Translations under genes and position numbers: made by a program
NCBI GenBank assembly: GCA_002384855.1
Contig: DGBP01000067.1
Span: forward strand, 1 to 40,544
DNA from: Nocardioidaceae bacterium UBA4001
GTDB lineage: Bacteria; Actinomycetota; Actinomycetes; Propionibacteriales; Nocardioidaceae
DNA length: 40,544 nucleotides
Direction of reading: 5' to 3'
Shown: one piece after another, positions 1 to 8,361 of the stretch
Layout of the letters: each line of letters opens with the position of its first letter
Numbering within the stretch: the first letter of the stretch is position 1
The notes under the pieces: generated by a model
Told to the model about the DNA's origin: nothing
Databases searched by the model: none
What the model saw: only the letters and a program-made list of their open reading frames with translations

Positions 1-65
<65 letters not shown>

Positions 66-70
66 CAAGT

Positions 71-130
71 GCGATGTCTCAAGACATCGCGGAGGGCCGA
101 ACCCAATAGACGTGGGTTCGGCCCTCCTTC
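71..130 (+). terminator. Tandem hairpins after tRNA-Pro, probable terminator
   Basis: Two perfect inverted repeats stand side by side. The first is GCGATGTC / GACATCGC (71-78 and 83-90, 4-base loop). The second is GGAGGGCCGAACCC / GGGTTCGGCCCTCC (91-104 and 114-127, 9-base loop), followed by TTCATTTTC. The second, with a 14-bp GC-rich stem and a T-containing tail, is the likely rho-independent terminator of the tRNA transcript. It could also end transcription coming from the right on the other strand. Confidence 0.75.
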
Positions 131-134
131 ATTT

Positions 135-380
135 TCAGCGTGTGGGGCCGGGTGGGCGTCCGGTGCCTTGGTAGCGCTTGGATGTGTCGAGGACGAGCTC
201 TCTGAGGAGTTCGCCGGTGGCGGCGTCGATGATGCGGATGTCGATGTCTTGGGACAGGACGATGACGCGGGTTCCGGTGTGGGTTCGGCCGATGCCGATG
301 GAGTACATCTCGCTGCGGTAGCGCCAGGTGATCTTGCCGGCTTTGTCGACCTTGTCGTAGCGGACGCGGTCGTGGGGGAC
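135..380 (-). pseudogene. Transposase C-terminal remnant, IS481/integrase-core type
   Basis: The minus strand encodes a stretch with HDRVRYDKVDKAGKITWRYR, then GIGRTHTGTRV and RIIDAATGELLREL, ending near TGA at 135-137. This matches the C-terminal tail typical of actinobacterial IS481-type transposases, which read RVRHDKVDK...IGVGRTH...IRVIDAATGELLREL. The DDE catalytic core is absent: upstream of about 380 the reading frame (open to 500) no longer resembles the family. It is therefore a dead 3' fragment. It sits between the tRNA gene and the injection-system cluster and records past mobile-element activity at this boundary. Confidence 0.8.
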
Positions 381-606
381 ATCATCCACGGAGTCGAGGG
401 GGTGCGCCACCTTCTCGTCGGCCGCCAACCCTTGCGAAAACGTGTGCCATGGACAAGCCCTTCCTGCGGCAAAGGTTGGAACTCGCGGGCGGCTCCTCAA
501 CTGGCGGCTTCTAGGTCCGGGAGCCTCGTCTTGAGGTGGTGCCCCGGGTGCTCTTGTGCCCGTAACGTCCGGGTGACGCCGACCAGCACGCGCGCGTCAC
601 GCCCCA
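381..606. promoter_or_regulatory. Leader region of the injection-system operon with a 7-bp inverted repeat
   Basis: This 226-base gap holds no recognisable gene beyond transposase debris. Just before the first operon gene there is an inverted repeat GTGACGC (573-579) / GCGTCAC (594-600) with a 14-base spacer, ending only 6 bases before the annotated GTG start. It could be an operator or a leader hairpin. I could not assign convincing -35/-10 boxes. The operon promoter is expected here because all 23 downstream genes run in one direction. Confidence 0.35.
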
Positions 607-1233
607 GTGACACTCGCCCGCTTCCATGACCGAGTGGCCGACTTCACCGCGATCTACGACGCCGTGCGTTCCGTCGTCGCGCTGCTGGACCGCCACATCA
701 CCCAATCCTCGGAGCCGCAGCTGACGACGGTGCCCGTGTCGCCGCTCTCGCCGCGCGAGCTCGAGATCAACAGCACCCAGACGGCGGTCTCGGTGTGGCT
801 GCACCGGGTGGACCCGCAGCCTGACCTCCTCAACCGACCGGCACCGCGGCCGGAGTCCGAGCGGGAGCTCCACCGGTCGACGCCCGTCGAGCTCCTCCTG
901 CACGTGACGCCCCTGGACCCGGACGGCCCGACGCGAGCAGCCCTGCTGGGCCGGGTCGTCCAGGTGCTGGCCGACCACCGACGGCTGAGCGGCCCCGACC
1001 TGGTCGGCGGCCTCACGACCTCGGGCACGACGCTCCTGCTGGGCATGGACACCCTGACCCAGTACGACCTGTCGCTCCTCTGGGGGGCGCTGCACACCCA
1101 CCAGCGCGCCGGCATCGCCCTACGCGTCAACGGCCTGGTCATCGACACGCACCTCCCACCGCGCGACAGCACCCGCGTCCTCCACTCCGAGACGAGGGTG
1201 GACCAGGTGGTCGGATCAGGGGTGTCGCCGTGA
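607..1233 (+). CDS. Injection-system cap / tail terminator protein (Pvc16/Afp16 type, DUF4255)
   Basis: This 208-aa protein has the Pvc16 N-terminal domain layout. It begins with a helix (ADFTAIYDAVRSVVALLDRHI), continues with a segment on structural parameters of the tail end, and includes the motif STPVELLLHVTPL near residues 95-110 that recurs in this family. In Afp and PVC particles the protein caps the tube and sheath and fixes tail length. Annotated start is GTG 607. GTG 634 (giving VADFTAIYD) is in frame and fits the family N-terminus better. Neither has a clear Shine-Dalgarno. Its stop overlaps the next GTG by 4 bases (GTGA). First gene of the operon, whereas afp16 is last in the Afp cluster. 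Confidence 0.85.
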   Translation: MTLARFHDRVADFTAIYDAVRSVVALLDRHITQSSEPQLTTVPVSPLSPRELEINSTQTAVSVWLHRVDPQPDLLNRPAPRPESERELHRSTPVELLLHVTPLDPDGPTRAALLGRVVQVLADHRRLSGPDLVGGLTTSGTTLLLGMDTLTQYDLSLLWGALHTHQRAGIALRVNGLVIDTHLPPRDSTRVLHSETRVDQVVGSGVSP

Positions 1234-2270
1234 CGTCGACCGTGGTGAACGCCACCGGCAGCTACCTCACAATGCCCGGCGACGTCCTGCAGACCCAGGC
1301 CCTGGTCGTCGCCCCTCTCGTCGACCAGTGGACGGGCGCGGCGCCCGAGGTCGTACGCGCCAGGTCGACCTCGCCGGGGGCGTTCGCCCACGTCACGGAC
1401 GGCACCCTGGTGGTCACCGGCGTCCCGGAGCGCGCGCTGCCGTCGCTGGCCACCACTGCGCGCACCCTCGGGGTGGTGCTGGAGCGCCCCGGCCGGGCGC
1501 CGCAGTCGGTCGAGATCGACGCACCTGCCGGCTCGTTGCTGCCCCTGCGCCCACCAGCGGTGCTGCTCACCGCGGCCGTCGTGGCAGTGGCCGGACGGGT
1601 GCGAGAGGAGGACCACCCGCACCCGCCAGTCCCAGGCGCGACGGTGGAGGTGCGCGGCGTGGCACCGCAACGGATCGTGACCCTGCGTGCACCGCTCGCC
1701 CTCGACCACGACGCCGGGATGACCGTCGGCGGGCGTGCGTTGACCCAGACCGGTACGACCACCACAGCCGCCGCGTCGCCCGCCGGCTCGACCCGTGTGG
1801 TGCTAACCACGACCACCGGCATCGGCGGCGGCACCGTCTTGGCGCTGGGGGAGCAGCAACGCGAGGAGCACGTCACCGTGCAGGGGCTCGAGCCCGGGAA
1901 CGTCGTCGTGCTCCGGGTGCCCCTCGCGCGCACCGTGGCCGACGGGGCGCCCGTACGCCGGCACACGGCCGGCGCGCTCACCGGGGCGACCACCCTCGTC
2001 CGGGCGGTCGAGCGGGGCGACGGCCTGCTCGTCACGGCCGCCAACAGCAACGCCGCCGTCGTCGAGGTCAGCGACGGCACCCGCACGGAGCTGCGCTCCG
2101 CGCACCTGCGCACCGACCCGGACGGCGGGTGGCGACTCGACGGGGTCCGCGGGATCCCGCGGATCGAGCTGACCGTGTCCGCCGCCGGACTGACGACGTA
2201 CGGGCCGGTCGCGCACCGCCTGGACGGCACGTCGGACCCGAACGTCATCGACGTGGAGATGTCCGTCTGA
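1230..2270 (+). CDS. Beta-rich protein next to the cap gene (carboxypeptidase-regulatory-like), function unknown
   Basis: This 346-aa protein is predicted to be almost wholly beta structure, rich in Val, Thr and Ala, with no catalytic motif I can see. Residues about 105-140 (PPAVLLTAAVVAVAGRV, then PVPGATVEVRG) and 290-346 (RTDPDGGWRLDGVRG, then IELTVSAAGL) resemble carboxypeptidase-regulatory-like or Ig-like folds. Residues about 192-240 resemble a beta module also present in both sheath proteins of this cluster. A protein of this kind often follows the DUF4255 gene in actinobacterial clusters. It may be a structural or collar decoration; this is inference. GTG start overlaps the previous stop. 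Confidence 0.6.
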   Translation: MTSTVVNATGSYLTMPGDVLQTQALVVAPLVDQWTGAAPEVVRARSTSPGAFAHVTDGTLVVTGVPERALPSLATTARTLGVVLERPGRAPQSVEIDAPAGSLLPLRPPAVLLTAAVVAVAGRVREEDHPHPPVPGATVEVRGVAPQRIVTLRAPLALDHDAGMTVGGRALTQTGTTTTAAASPAGSTRVVLTTTTGIGGGTVLALGEQQREEHVTVQGLEPGNVVVLRVPLARTVADGAPVRRHTAGALTGATTLVRAVERGDGLLVTAANSNAAVVEVSDGTRTELRSAHLRTDPDGGWRLDGVRGIPRIELTVSAAGLTTYGPVAHRLDGTSDPNVIDVEMSV

Positions 2271-2317
2271 GCAGAAACCCCAGCACCAGCAGCAGCCCAG
2301 CAGAGAAGGAGCCGTAG

Positions 2318-4405
2318 ATGCCCGAGTACCTCGCCCCCGGCGTGTACGTCGAGGAGGTCAGCTCCGGCCCGCCGCCGATCGCCGCGGTCGGGACCACTAC
2401 CACTGGGATGATCGGCGTGACCCGCAGGGGTCCGACCGAGGGCCCGCCCACCCTGGTGACCAACTATCCCGAGTTCGTACGTGCCTTCGGTGGGTCGTTC
2501 GACTTCGGGCCGACCTTCGCACGGCACCGGGACCTGCCCGACGCCGTACGCGGGTTCTTCACCAACGGCGGGCGACGCCTGTACGTGAGTCGCGTCGTGC
2601 CGGCGACGGCCACCGCGGCCAAGGCCACGCTGACCGGCGGCATGATCACCCGGCTGCGCACGGACGCCCTGGACGGCGCGACGACGGCCGCGCTCGCCAC
2701 GACGCGCGGGCTGCGCACCGGAAGCGTCCTGCGCCTGGTCATGGAGAAGAACGGCGTCACCACCCAGTCGGCGAACCTGACGCTGAGCAGCTACGACCGG
2801 GCCACGGACACCGTGACCTTCGCGCCGGCCCTCGCCGCGGGGGTAACCTTCGAGGCGCGCTACACCCGGGTGCTGTCCAACGTCGACGGCGTGTCCGGCA
2901 CGGGCACCGTCACCTCGCTCGGCGGACCGACATCGGCCAAGCCCGCCACCTTCGGCGTGGTCGCATCGAGCGTGGGCTCGTGGGGCGGCGGGGTGCGGAT
3001 CGGCGTGGGCTACCGCTCCGCCGGACGCGCCGTGGTCCGCCACACCCTGATGAGCACCGCCTCGAACGCCATCCCGGTGACCTCGACTGCGGGGTTCTAC
3101 CCGGGGGCGTGGGTGGAGGTCAGCTTCGGCCTCGCCGCGGGAGAGAAGGTCTACCGCAAGGTCACCCAGATCGTGGGCCAGGCGCTCGTGATCGACGGTG
3201 CCGCCGTCGCCGCGGGTGCGTGGAACCCGGTCGCCCCGGTGACCGAGACCAGGATCGTCTCGTGCGAGTTCGACCTCGAGCTCAGCTGGACCGACCCGGT
3301 CGAGCGCACGGCGGTGACGGAGAGGTTCACCGGCCTGACGCTGGAGAACGTCCCGGGTCGCTACTACGTCGACCAGCTGAGGGCCTCCTCGCTCGTCCTG
3401 GTCGACATCACCGTCGCCGCGCCGGCGGCCACCCACCCGTTCTTCTTCCCGAGCCCCGCCGACGGGCTGGCCGACAGCCTCACCACGCCTGGCATCGACG
3501 GCACGGCCGTGCCGACCGCGGCCGAGTACCGCGGGACCGAGGTGGCACCGAACCGGGCCACAGGGCTGCTGGCCCTCGAGAAGGTCGACGAGGTCGCCCT
3601 CCTCGCCGCACCGGGCGTCACCGACGTCGCGGTGCAGGGCGCGCTGATCGAGCAGGCCAGCCGGCTGATGGACCGCTTCGCGGTGCTCGATCCACCGATG
3701 TCGTCCTCGGGCGGCCCCGCCAGCCTCGACGACGTACAGCAGCACGCGACGAACTTCGACACCCGGTACGCCGCGCTCTACTACCCGCGCGTGGAGGTCC
3801 TCGACCCGGTCTCGGGACTGCCCCGGGTGCTCGCCCCGTCCGGGCACGTCCTCGGCGTGTACGCCCGGGCCGACAACACCCGCGGCGTCCACAAGGCGCC
3901 GGCCAACGAGGTGATCCTAGGCATCACCGGCCTGGAGCAGACCATCACCAAGGGGCAGCAGGAGATCCTCAACCCGCGCGGCATCAACGTCCTGCGCGAC
4001 CTGCGCACCGACCGCCGGGGCTTCCGGGTCTACGGGGCGCGCTGCCTGACCAGCGAGCAGGACTGGGTCTACGTCAACGTGCGCAGGCTCTTCATCTTCA
4101 TCGAGGAGTCCCTCGACGAGGGCACCCAGTGGGTCGTCTTCGAGCCCAACGACCACCGGCTCTGGCAGCGGGTCAAGGACTCGGTCTCGATCTTCCTCGA
4201 GGGCGTCTGGCGCGACGGAGCGCTGATGGGGGAGAAGAAGGAGGAGGCCTTCTTCGTCACCTGCGACCGCACGACGATGAGCGACGACGACATCCTGAAC
4301 GGTCGCCTCGTGGTCGAGATCGGCATCAGCCCGGTCCGGCCCGCCGAGTTCGTCATCCTCCGCATCGGCCAGTGGCTGGGTGGCTCCAGCGTCGCCGAGC
4401 TCTGA
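2318..4405 (+). CDS. Contractile tail sheath protein 1
   Basis: The 695-aa sheath subunit wraps the inner tube and contracts to drive it into the target. The N-terminus (YLAPGVYVEEVSSGPPPI) and the segment TTTTGMIGVTRRGPTEGP are typical of phage and CIS sheath proteins. The C-terminal core, from about residue 480 (ALYYPRVEVLDPV, then GHVLGVYARADNTRGVHKAP, VVFEPNDHRLW and PAEFVILRIGQW), is the conserved sheath domain that donates and accepts strands. The middle (about 110-370) is an inserted beta-rich region with two similar modules. ATG 2318 follows a good ribosome site (AAGGAG) in a 47-base gap. It pairs with the tube gene 38 bases downstream. Confidence 0.95.
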   Translation: MPEYLAPGVYVEEVSSGPPPIAAVGTTTTGMIGVTRRGPTEGPPTLVTNYPEFVRAFGGSFDFGPTFARHRDLPDAVRGFFTNGGRRLYVSRVVPATATAAKATLTGGMITRLRTDALDGATTAALATTRGLRTGSVLRLVMEKNGVTTQSANLTLSSYDRATDTVTFAPALAAGVTFEARYTRVLSNVDGVSGTGTVTSLGGPTSAKPATFGVVASSVGSWGGGVRIGVGYRSAGRAVVRHTLMSTASNAIPVTSTAGFYPGAWVEVSFGLAAGEKVYRKVTQIVGQALVIDGAAVAAGAWNPVAPVTETRIVSCEFDLELSWTDPVERTAVTERFTGLTLENVPGRYYVDQLRASSLVLVDITVAAPAATHPFFFPSPADGLADSLTTPGIDGTAVPTAAEYRGTEVAPNRATGLLALEKVDEVALLAAPGVTDVAVQGALIEQASRLMDRFAVLDPPMSSSGGPASLDDVQQHATNFDTRYAALYYPRVEVLDPVSGLPRVLAPSGHVLGVYARADNTRGVHKAPANEVILGITGLEQTITKGQQEILNPRGINVLRDLRTDRRGFRVYGARCLTSEQDWVYVNVRRLFIFIEESLDEGTQWVVFEPNDHRLWQRVKDSVSIFLEGVWRDGALMGEKKEEAFFVTCDRTTMSDDDILNGRLVVEIGISPVRPAEFVILRIGQWLGGSSVAEL

Positions 4406-4443
4406 TCATCCACACCCGCACGAACAGGCAGGAGAGGCACGCC

Positions 4444-4887
4444 ATGCCAACAGGAGATCGGGTCGACCCCTACCGTGGGTTCGGCTTCCGGGTCGAGATC
4501 GCGAACATGTCGGAGGCGGTGGCCGCCTTCCGCGAGGTCAGCGGGCTCACCGCCAACACCGACGTCACCGAGTACCGCGACGGCAACTCGAAGGACCTTC
4601 ACCCCAAGAAGCTCTTCGGGCTGCGCAAGTACTCCAACGTCATCTTCAAGAAGGGCATCACCGACAACAACGAGATCTGGCTCTGGTACCGCCAGATCGT
4701 CAACGGCATCGCCGACCGCCGCAACGGCTCCATCGTGCTGCTCGACGAGGAGCACCAGGACAAGCTGCGCTGGAACTTCTACGAGGCCTGGCCGTGCAAG
4801 CTCGACTTCCCCACGCTCAACGCCACCACCAACGAGGTCGCGATCGTCTCGCTGGAGCTGTGCGTGGAGAAGCTGGAGATGGTCTGA
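4444..4887 (+). CDS. Inner tube protein 1 (phage tail tube, gp19/Afp1-like)
   Basis: The 147-aa protein matches the T4 gp19-like tube family in length and pattern: DPYRGFGFRVEIANMSEAVA, then FREVSGL and the conserved VTEYRDG, then LRKYSNVIFKKGIT, WLWYRQIV, and an end in EVAIVSLELCVEKLEMV. These hexameric rings stack into the rigid tube that is fired through the target envelope and can carry cargo in its lumen. ATG 4444 has an upstream AGGAG. It is expected to be the main tube subunit because it is closest to the family consensus; the second tube gene at 6972 is more divergent. Confidence 0.95.
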   Translation: MPTGDRVDPYRGFGFRVEIANMSEAVAAFREVSGLTANTDVTEYRDGNSKDLHPKKLFGLRKYSNVIFKKGITDNNEIWLWYRQIVNGIADRRNGSIVLLDEEHQDKLRWNFYEAWPCKLDFPTLNATTNEVAIVSLELCVEKLEMV

Positions 4888-4890
4888 GCG

Positions 4891-6975
4891 ATGGCCGTGT
4901 CCCTCGTCGCCGGCGCCCACGCGCCCGGCGTACTGGTCCAGGTGGTCGACCCGCCTCCGGCCGTCGAGCCGGTCCGGGTGGACGTGCCGGCGTTCGTCTG
5001 CGTCTGTGAGCGCGGGCCGGTGGACACGCCGGTCCGGGTCGGGTCGTGGGCGCAGTTCGGCCTGGTGTTCGGGGGATTCGTGCCCAACGGGCTCGGCGCC
5101 TACGCGGTCAAGGCGTTCTTCGACCAGGGCGGCCGGGTCTGCTGGGTTACGCGGGTCGCCGCACCCGCGGTGCTGACGCGGACGCTGCCGCCGCAGCCGG
5201 CCGACCGCAGCGTCAGCCTCCTGGAGTCGGTTGCCGGGTTCGTGGTGGGTGCGGCGGCGACGGTCCGCCAGGACGACCTGGTGCACACCTACCTCGTCAC
5301 CGCGATCGACACCTCCACCTCGGAGGTGACCTGGGACCGGCCGCTGCATCCGTCGCTCGACGTCACGATCGCGATGGACGTCGCCACCGGCGCGGGGCGG
5401 GCGACAGCACGGTTGCGTGGCAGTGGCGGGGTGCCGGCCCTCGACGTCGAGTCGGCCAGCCCCGGTGTCTGGGCGGACGAGGTCGAGGTGGTCGCGACGC
5501 CCGGGCGGCGGTTCGCGACGTCCAGCCGTCCGGAGGTGCCGGGCAGCCGGCTGGCGACACCGGTCGAGACGACGGCCGGGTTGCTCGTCGGTGACGAGGT
5601 CCGGATCAGCCAAGACACGGGAGGCCCGCCGGTCGTGGTCGCCGCCGTGGTCGCGGCGATCGACCACGCCGAGCGCGTCGTCCACTGGGAGGCCCCCCTG
5701 CCCCTCTCCGTGAGCCTGCTCGACAGGTTCGCGCTCGAGACGTCGTCCACCTCGATCTTGGTGCTCGACCGGGGACAGGTCGTGGAGACGTGGCCCGACC
5801 TCTCGATGCGGCCCGAGCACGAGCGCTACGCCGAGGCGGTCACCGCCGCCAGCCCGAGGATCCGCCTCGCGGTGACCGGCACCGTGCCCCCCGAGCCCGC
5901 CAGGGTCCGGCTGCGCGGTGGACGGGACGGGACCGCTGGACTTGTCGTGGCGGACCTCGTCGGGGACGAGGTGCTGGACGACCGTCGCGGGGTCGCTGCC
6001 CTGGTCGGAGTCGAGGAGCCCGCCGTCCTGGTGGTGCCCGACCTGGTCGGTACGCCGTCGGCGCCGGTGGTCCTCGCGCCACCCCAGCCGCCGGACCCGT
6101 GCGACCCGTGCGCCGAGGCCGAGACCGTTCCGGAGCGACTCGACGCGGTGGTCGTGGACGCCGGCGCCCGGTTCTCCGAGGAGGACGTCGTGCGCGCCCA
6201 GCAGGCGCTCGTCGAGTCGTGCGAGCGGCACACCGAGCGGGTTCTCCTGCTCGACCCTCCCTGCGCCGAGCGGCCCCCGACCCTGGCGGGGCTGCGGTCG
6301 TGGGCCAGCCGGTTCTCGTCGTCGTACGGCGTCGCCGTCGCCCCGTGGCTCACCGTCGTCGACCCCCGCTCGGTCAACCGGCTGCGCCGGGTGCCGGCCT
6401 CGGGCCACCTCGCCGGGATGATCGCGCAGACCGACGCGCTGGACGGGCCGTGGCGGAGCCCCGCCAACCGCAGCCTCTCCTGGGCGCACGGCGTCGACGT
6501 CGACCTCACCGAGGAGGAGCACGCGATCGCCAACGAGGACGGGATCCTCGTGGTCCGCGCGCTGCCCGGTCGGGGCCTGGTGCCGATGGGCGGGCGGACC
6601 CTGTCGGCCGACGCGCTGTGGGTCTTCTTGCCGGTCCGGAGGACCATGATCTACCTCCGGCGTGCGCTCCGCCTGCACCTCGCGTGGGCGGTCTTCGAGC
6701 CCAATGGACCACAGCTCGCTCGCACGGTCGAGTCGGCCGTCGCCACGCTGATGCGCCAGGTGTGGGAGGAGGGCGGCCTCGTCGGGCCACAGGCCGAGGA
6801 CGCCTACGCGCTCCAGGTCGACCAGAGTCGCGCGGCCGCCGGCCAGTTCCTGATGGTGCTCGGCGTCGCGATCGCCAGGCCGGCGGAGTTCGTGGTCCTG
6901 CGGGTCTCCCGCACCGACAACCGCCTCGAGGTCGCCGAGATGCCTGAGGTCGTCCGGGCGGGGGTGGCCTCATGA
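4891..6975 (+). CDS. Contractile tail sheath protein 2
   Basis: This 694-aa second sheath paralogue is nearly the same length as sheath 1 but divergent. The N-terminus VAGAHAPGVLVQVVDPPPAV and the C-terminal core (AVAPWLTVVDP, GHLAGMIAQTDALDGPWRSP, WAVFEPNGPQLARTVESAV, IARPAEFVVLRVS) show the sheath fold. The middle (about 100-290) carries two copies of the beta module also seen in sheath 1. In Afp, three sheath paralogues form the trunk and the baseplate-proximal ring; this one may have a specialised position. Starts 3 bases after the tube 1 stop and overlaps the second tube gene by 4 bases. Confidence 0.93.
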   Translation: MAVSLVAGAHAPGVLVQVVDPPPAVEPVRVDVPAFVCVCERGPVDTPVRVGSWAQFGLVFGGFVPNGLGAYAVKAFFDQGGRVCWVTRVAAPAVLTRTLPPQPADRSVSLLESVAGFVVGAAATVRQDDLVHTYLVTAIDTSTSEVTWDRPLHPSLDVTIAMDVATGAGRATARLRGSGGVPALDVESASPGVWADEVEVVATPGRRFATSSRPEVPGSRLATPVETTAGLLVGDEVRISQDTGGPPVVVAAVVAAIDHAERVVHWEAPLPLSVSLLDRFALETSSTSILVLDRGQVVETWPDLSMRPEHERYAEAVTAASPRIRLAVTGTVPPEPARVRLRGGRDGTAGLVVADLVGDEVLDDRRGVAALVGVEEPAVLVVPDLVGTPSAPVVLAPPQPPDPCDPCAEAETVPERLDAVVVDAGARFSEEDVVRAQQALVESCERHTERVLLLDPPCAERPPTLAGLRSWASRFSSSYGVAVAPWLTVVDPRSVNRLRRVPASGHLAGMIAQTDALDGPWRSPANRSLSWAHGVDVDLTEEEHAIANEDGILVVRALPGRGLVPMGGRTLSADALWVFLPVRRTMIYLRRALRLHLAWAVFEPNGPQLARTVESAVATLMRQVWEEGGLVGPQAEDAYALQVDQSRAAAGQFLMVLGVAIARPAEFVVLRVSRTDNRLEVAEMPEVVRAGVAS

Positions 6976-7490
6976 GCGGCCTCGTCGGCGGGTTCAACTT
7001 TACGGTGCGGCTGGTCGAGACCGCGAAGCCCGCATCCGCGGTGATCGGCTCGTTCGCCCCACCGGTCGCCGGCGGGTTCTCGGAGGTCTCCGGCCTGGAG
7101 GCGACGATGGCCGTCGACGAGTGGCGCGAGGGCGGGCGCAACGACGCCGTGCTGCGCTTCCCGGGGCGGGTCACCCATCCGCCGATCAAGCTGCGCCGGG
7201 GGCTCGCGGTCAGCAAGGAGCTGTGGACCTGGCACGAGACGTTCCTCCAGGGACGCGGCCGGCGTCGCGACGGCGTGGTCGAGCTGCTGGACGACACAGG
7301 TGAGGCCGTCTGCCGGTGGCGGTTCCGGCGGGGCCTGCCGGTGCGCTGGTCGGGTCCGGCGCTGGTCGCCACGTCGAGCGCGGTGGCCGTCGAGGAGCTC
7401 GAGATCGTCCACGAGGGGCTCTTCGTGCAGACGGGCGGCGCGCTGGGCGAGCTGCTCAACACCGTCACCTCGATCTTCGGGGGGCCGTGA
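6972..7490 (+). CDS. Inner tube protein 2 (tube initiator-like, Afp5 position)
   Basis: The 172-aa gp19-like protein shows FNFTVRLVE, a loop, then FSEVSGLEATMAVDEWREGG, FPGRVTHPPIKLRRGL, LWTWHETFLQG and WRFRRGLPVRWSGP. It carries an N-terminal insertion and C-terminal extension compared with tube 1. In Afp and PVC a second tube paralogue (Afp5/Pvc5) sits at the baseplate end and joins the hub to the main tube. Its place after sheath 2 and before the Pvc6- and Pvc7-like genes fits that role. ATG start overlaps the sheath 2 stop; its own stop shares one base with the next ATG. Confidence 0.9.
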   Translation: MSGLVGGFNFTVRLVETAKPASAVIGSFAPPVAGGFSEVSGLEATMAVDEWREGGRNDAVLRFPGRVTHPPIKLRRGLAVSKELWTWHETFLQGRGRRRDGVVELLDDTGEAVCRWRFRRGLPVRWSGPALVATSSAVAVEELEIVHEGLFVQTGGALGELLNTVTSIFGGP

Positions 7491-7678
7491 TGGACGTCCA
7501 CATCGGCGAGATGGACGCCACCGTGCGCGCCGTCGACGACCGGTCGCTGCTCAGCCCCGACGTCATCGACGCGGTCACCCAGGCCGTCATCCAGCGCCTC
7601 GACCAGCGTCGGGCCGACGACGCGCGCCGGCACGACGACGCCAGTCCCTGGACGTCCGTGCGATCGGGAGGCTGCTGA
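7490..7678 (+). CDS. Small injection-system protein in the Pvc6/Afp6 position
   Basis: This 62-aa protein is a real gene: its ATG at 7490 overlaps the preceding stop by one base (TGATG) and its own stop overlaps the next ATG in the same way. It opens with VHIGEMDATVRAVDD and continues with an amphipathic helix (DVIDAVTQAVIQRLDQRR). Afp6/Pvc6 (DUF5908-type) proteins are about 60 aa, begin with a similar short beta strand plus a basic helix, and lie between the second tube gene and the LysM protein, exactly as here. Assignment rests on position, size and a weak pattern. Its biochemical role is not established. Confidence 0.65.
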   Translation: MDVHIGEMDATVRAVDDRSLLSPDVIDAVTQAVIQRLDQRRADDARRHDDASPWTSVRSGGC

Positions 7679-8361
7679 TGGCCGTCCTCGCCAAGGCCCG
7701 GTTCCACCGGCTCGCCACGTCCGCGGACATGCAGGGCAAGACCCTCGACGTCCAGTACAACCCGAGCGAGCTGACCTTCACCAAGACGGCGCAGGTGGCC
7801 GAGATCCCGGTGCCCGGCCTGGACACCCCGTTGTTGCAGTACGTCCGCGGCCAGGCCGAGACGGTGTCGGTGGAGCTGTTCTTCGACTCAACCGAGGACG
7901 GCACCGGCGCCGAGGCGGCACCGGTCACCAAGCGTACGGACAAGTTCTACGACCTGATCAAGGCCGAGCGCTCGACCCACGCTCCGCCCGTGCTCCTCTT
8001 CACCTGGGGCGGCACCGCGTTCCCGGGGGAGAAGCGGGACGCCTTCCGGTGCGTGGTCACGAGCGTCCGGCAGCAGTACACGATGTTCGCGCCCAACGGC
8101 GTACCGCTCCGCGCGAAGCTGACCGTCGACCTCAAGGAGTACAAGCCGCTCCGGCTCCACCTGCAGGAGCTGGGCTTCCTCTCCGCCGACCACACCAAGG
8201 CGACGGTCGCCCGCGATGGAGACTCGCTGAGCCGGATCGCCTACCGGGAGTACGGCGACGCCCGCGAGTGGCGCCGGATCGCCGACGAGAACCGGATCGC
8301 CGACCCGCTCGCCCTGAAGGCAGGCACCGTGCTCCGCGTCCCGAAGGGGGCGAGCCGATGA
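7678..8361 (+). CDS. Baseplate LysM protein (Pvc7/Afp7 type, CIS tube-hub adaptor)
   Basis: The 227-aa protein has an N-terminal CIS-tube domain (residues about 5-170) with LDVQYNPSELTFTKTAQVAE, VELFFDSTED and VLLFTWG. A C-terminal LysM domain covers about 178-223 (DGDSLSRIAYREYGD, then WRRIADENRI and LKAGTVLRVP). In contractile systems this gp53-like protein clamps the baseplate around the tube base; its LysM fold is used for protein contacts rather than peptidoglycan. ATG 7678 overlaps the preceding stop, and its stop overlaps the hub gene. Length is normal for the family. Confidence 0.92.
   Translation: MAVLAKARFHRLATSADMQGKTLDVQYNPSELTFTKTAQVAEIPVPGLDTPLLQYVRGQAETVSVELFFDSTEDGTGAEAAPVTKRTDKFYDLIKAERSTHAPPVLLFTWGGTAFPGEKRDAFRCVVTSVRQQYTMFAPNGVPLRAKLTVDLKEYKPLRLHLQELGFLSADHTKATVARDGDSLSRIAYREYGDAREWRRIADENRIADPLALKAGTVLRVPKGASR

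Noticed and set aside
1262..6678. Very long open frames on the minus strand opposite the sheath genes (over 850 codons each)
   Set aside because: They are mirror images of GC-rich plus-strand genes, with Arg/Gly/His/Pro-rich translations and no recognisable domain. The opposite strand encodes clear sheath and tube proteins.
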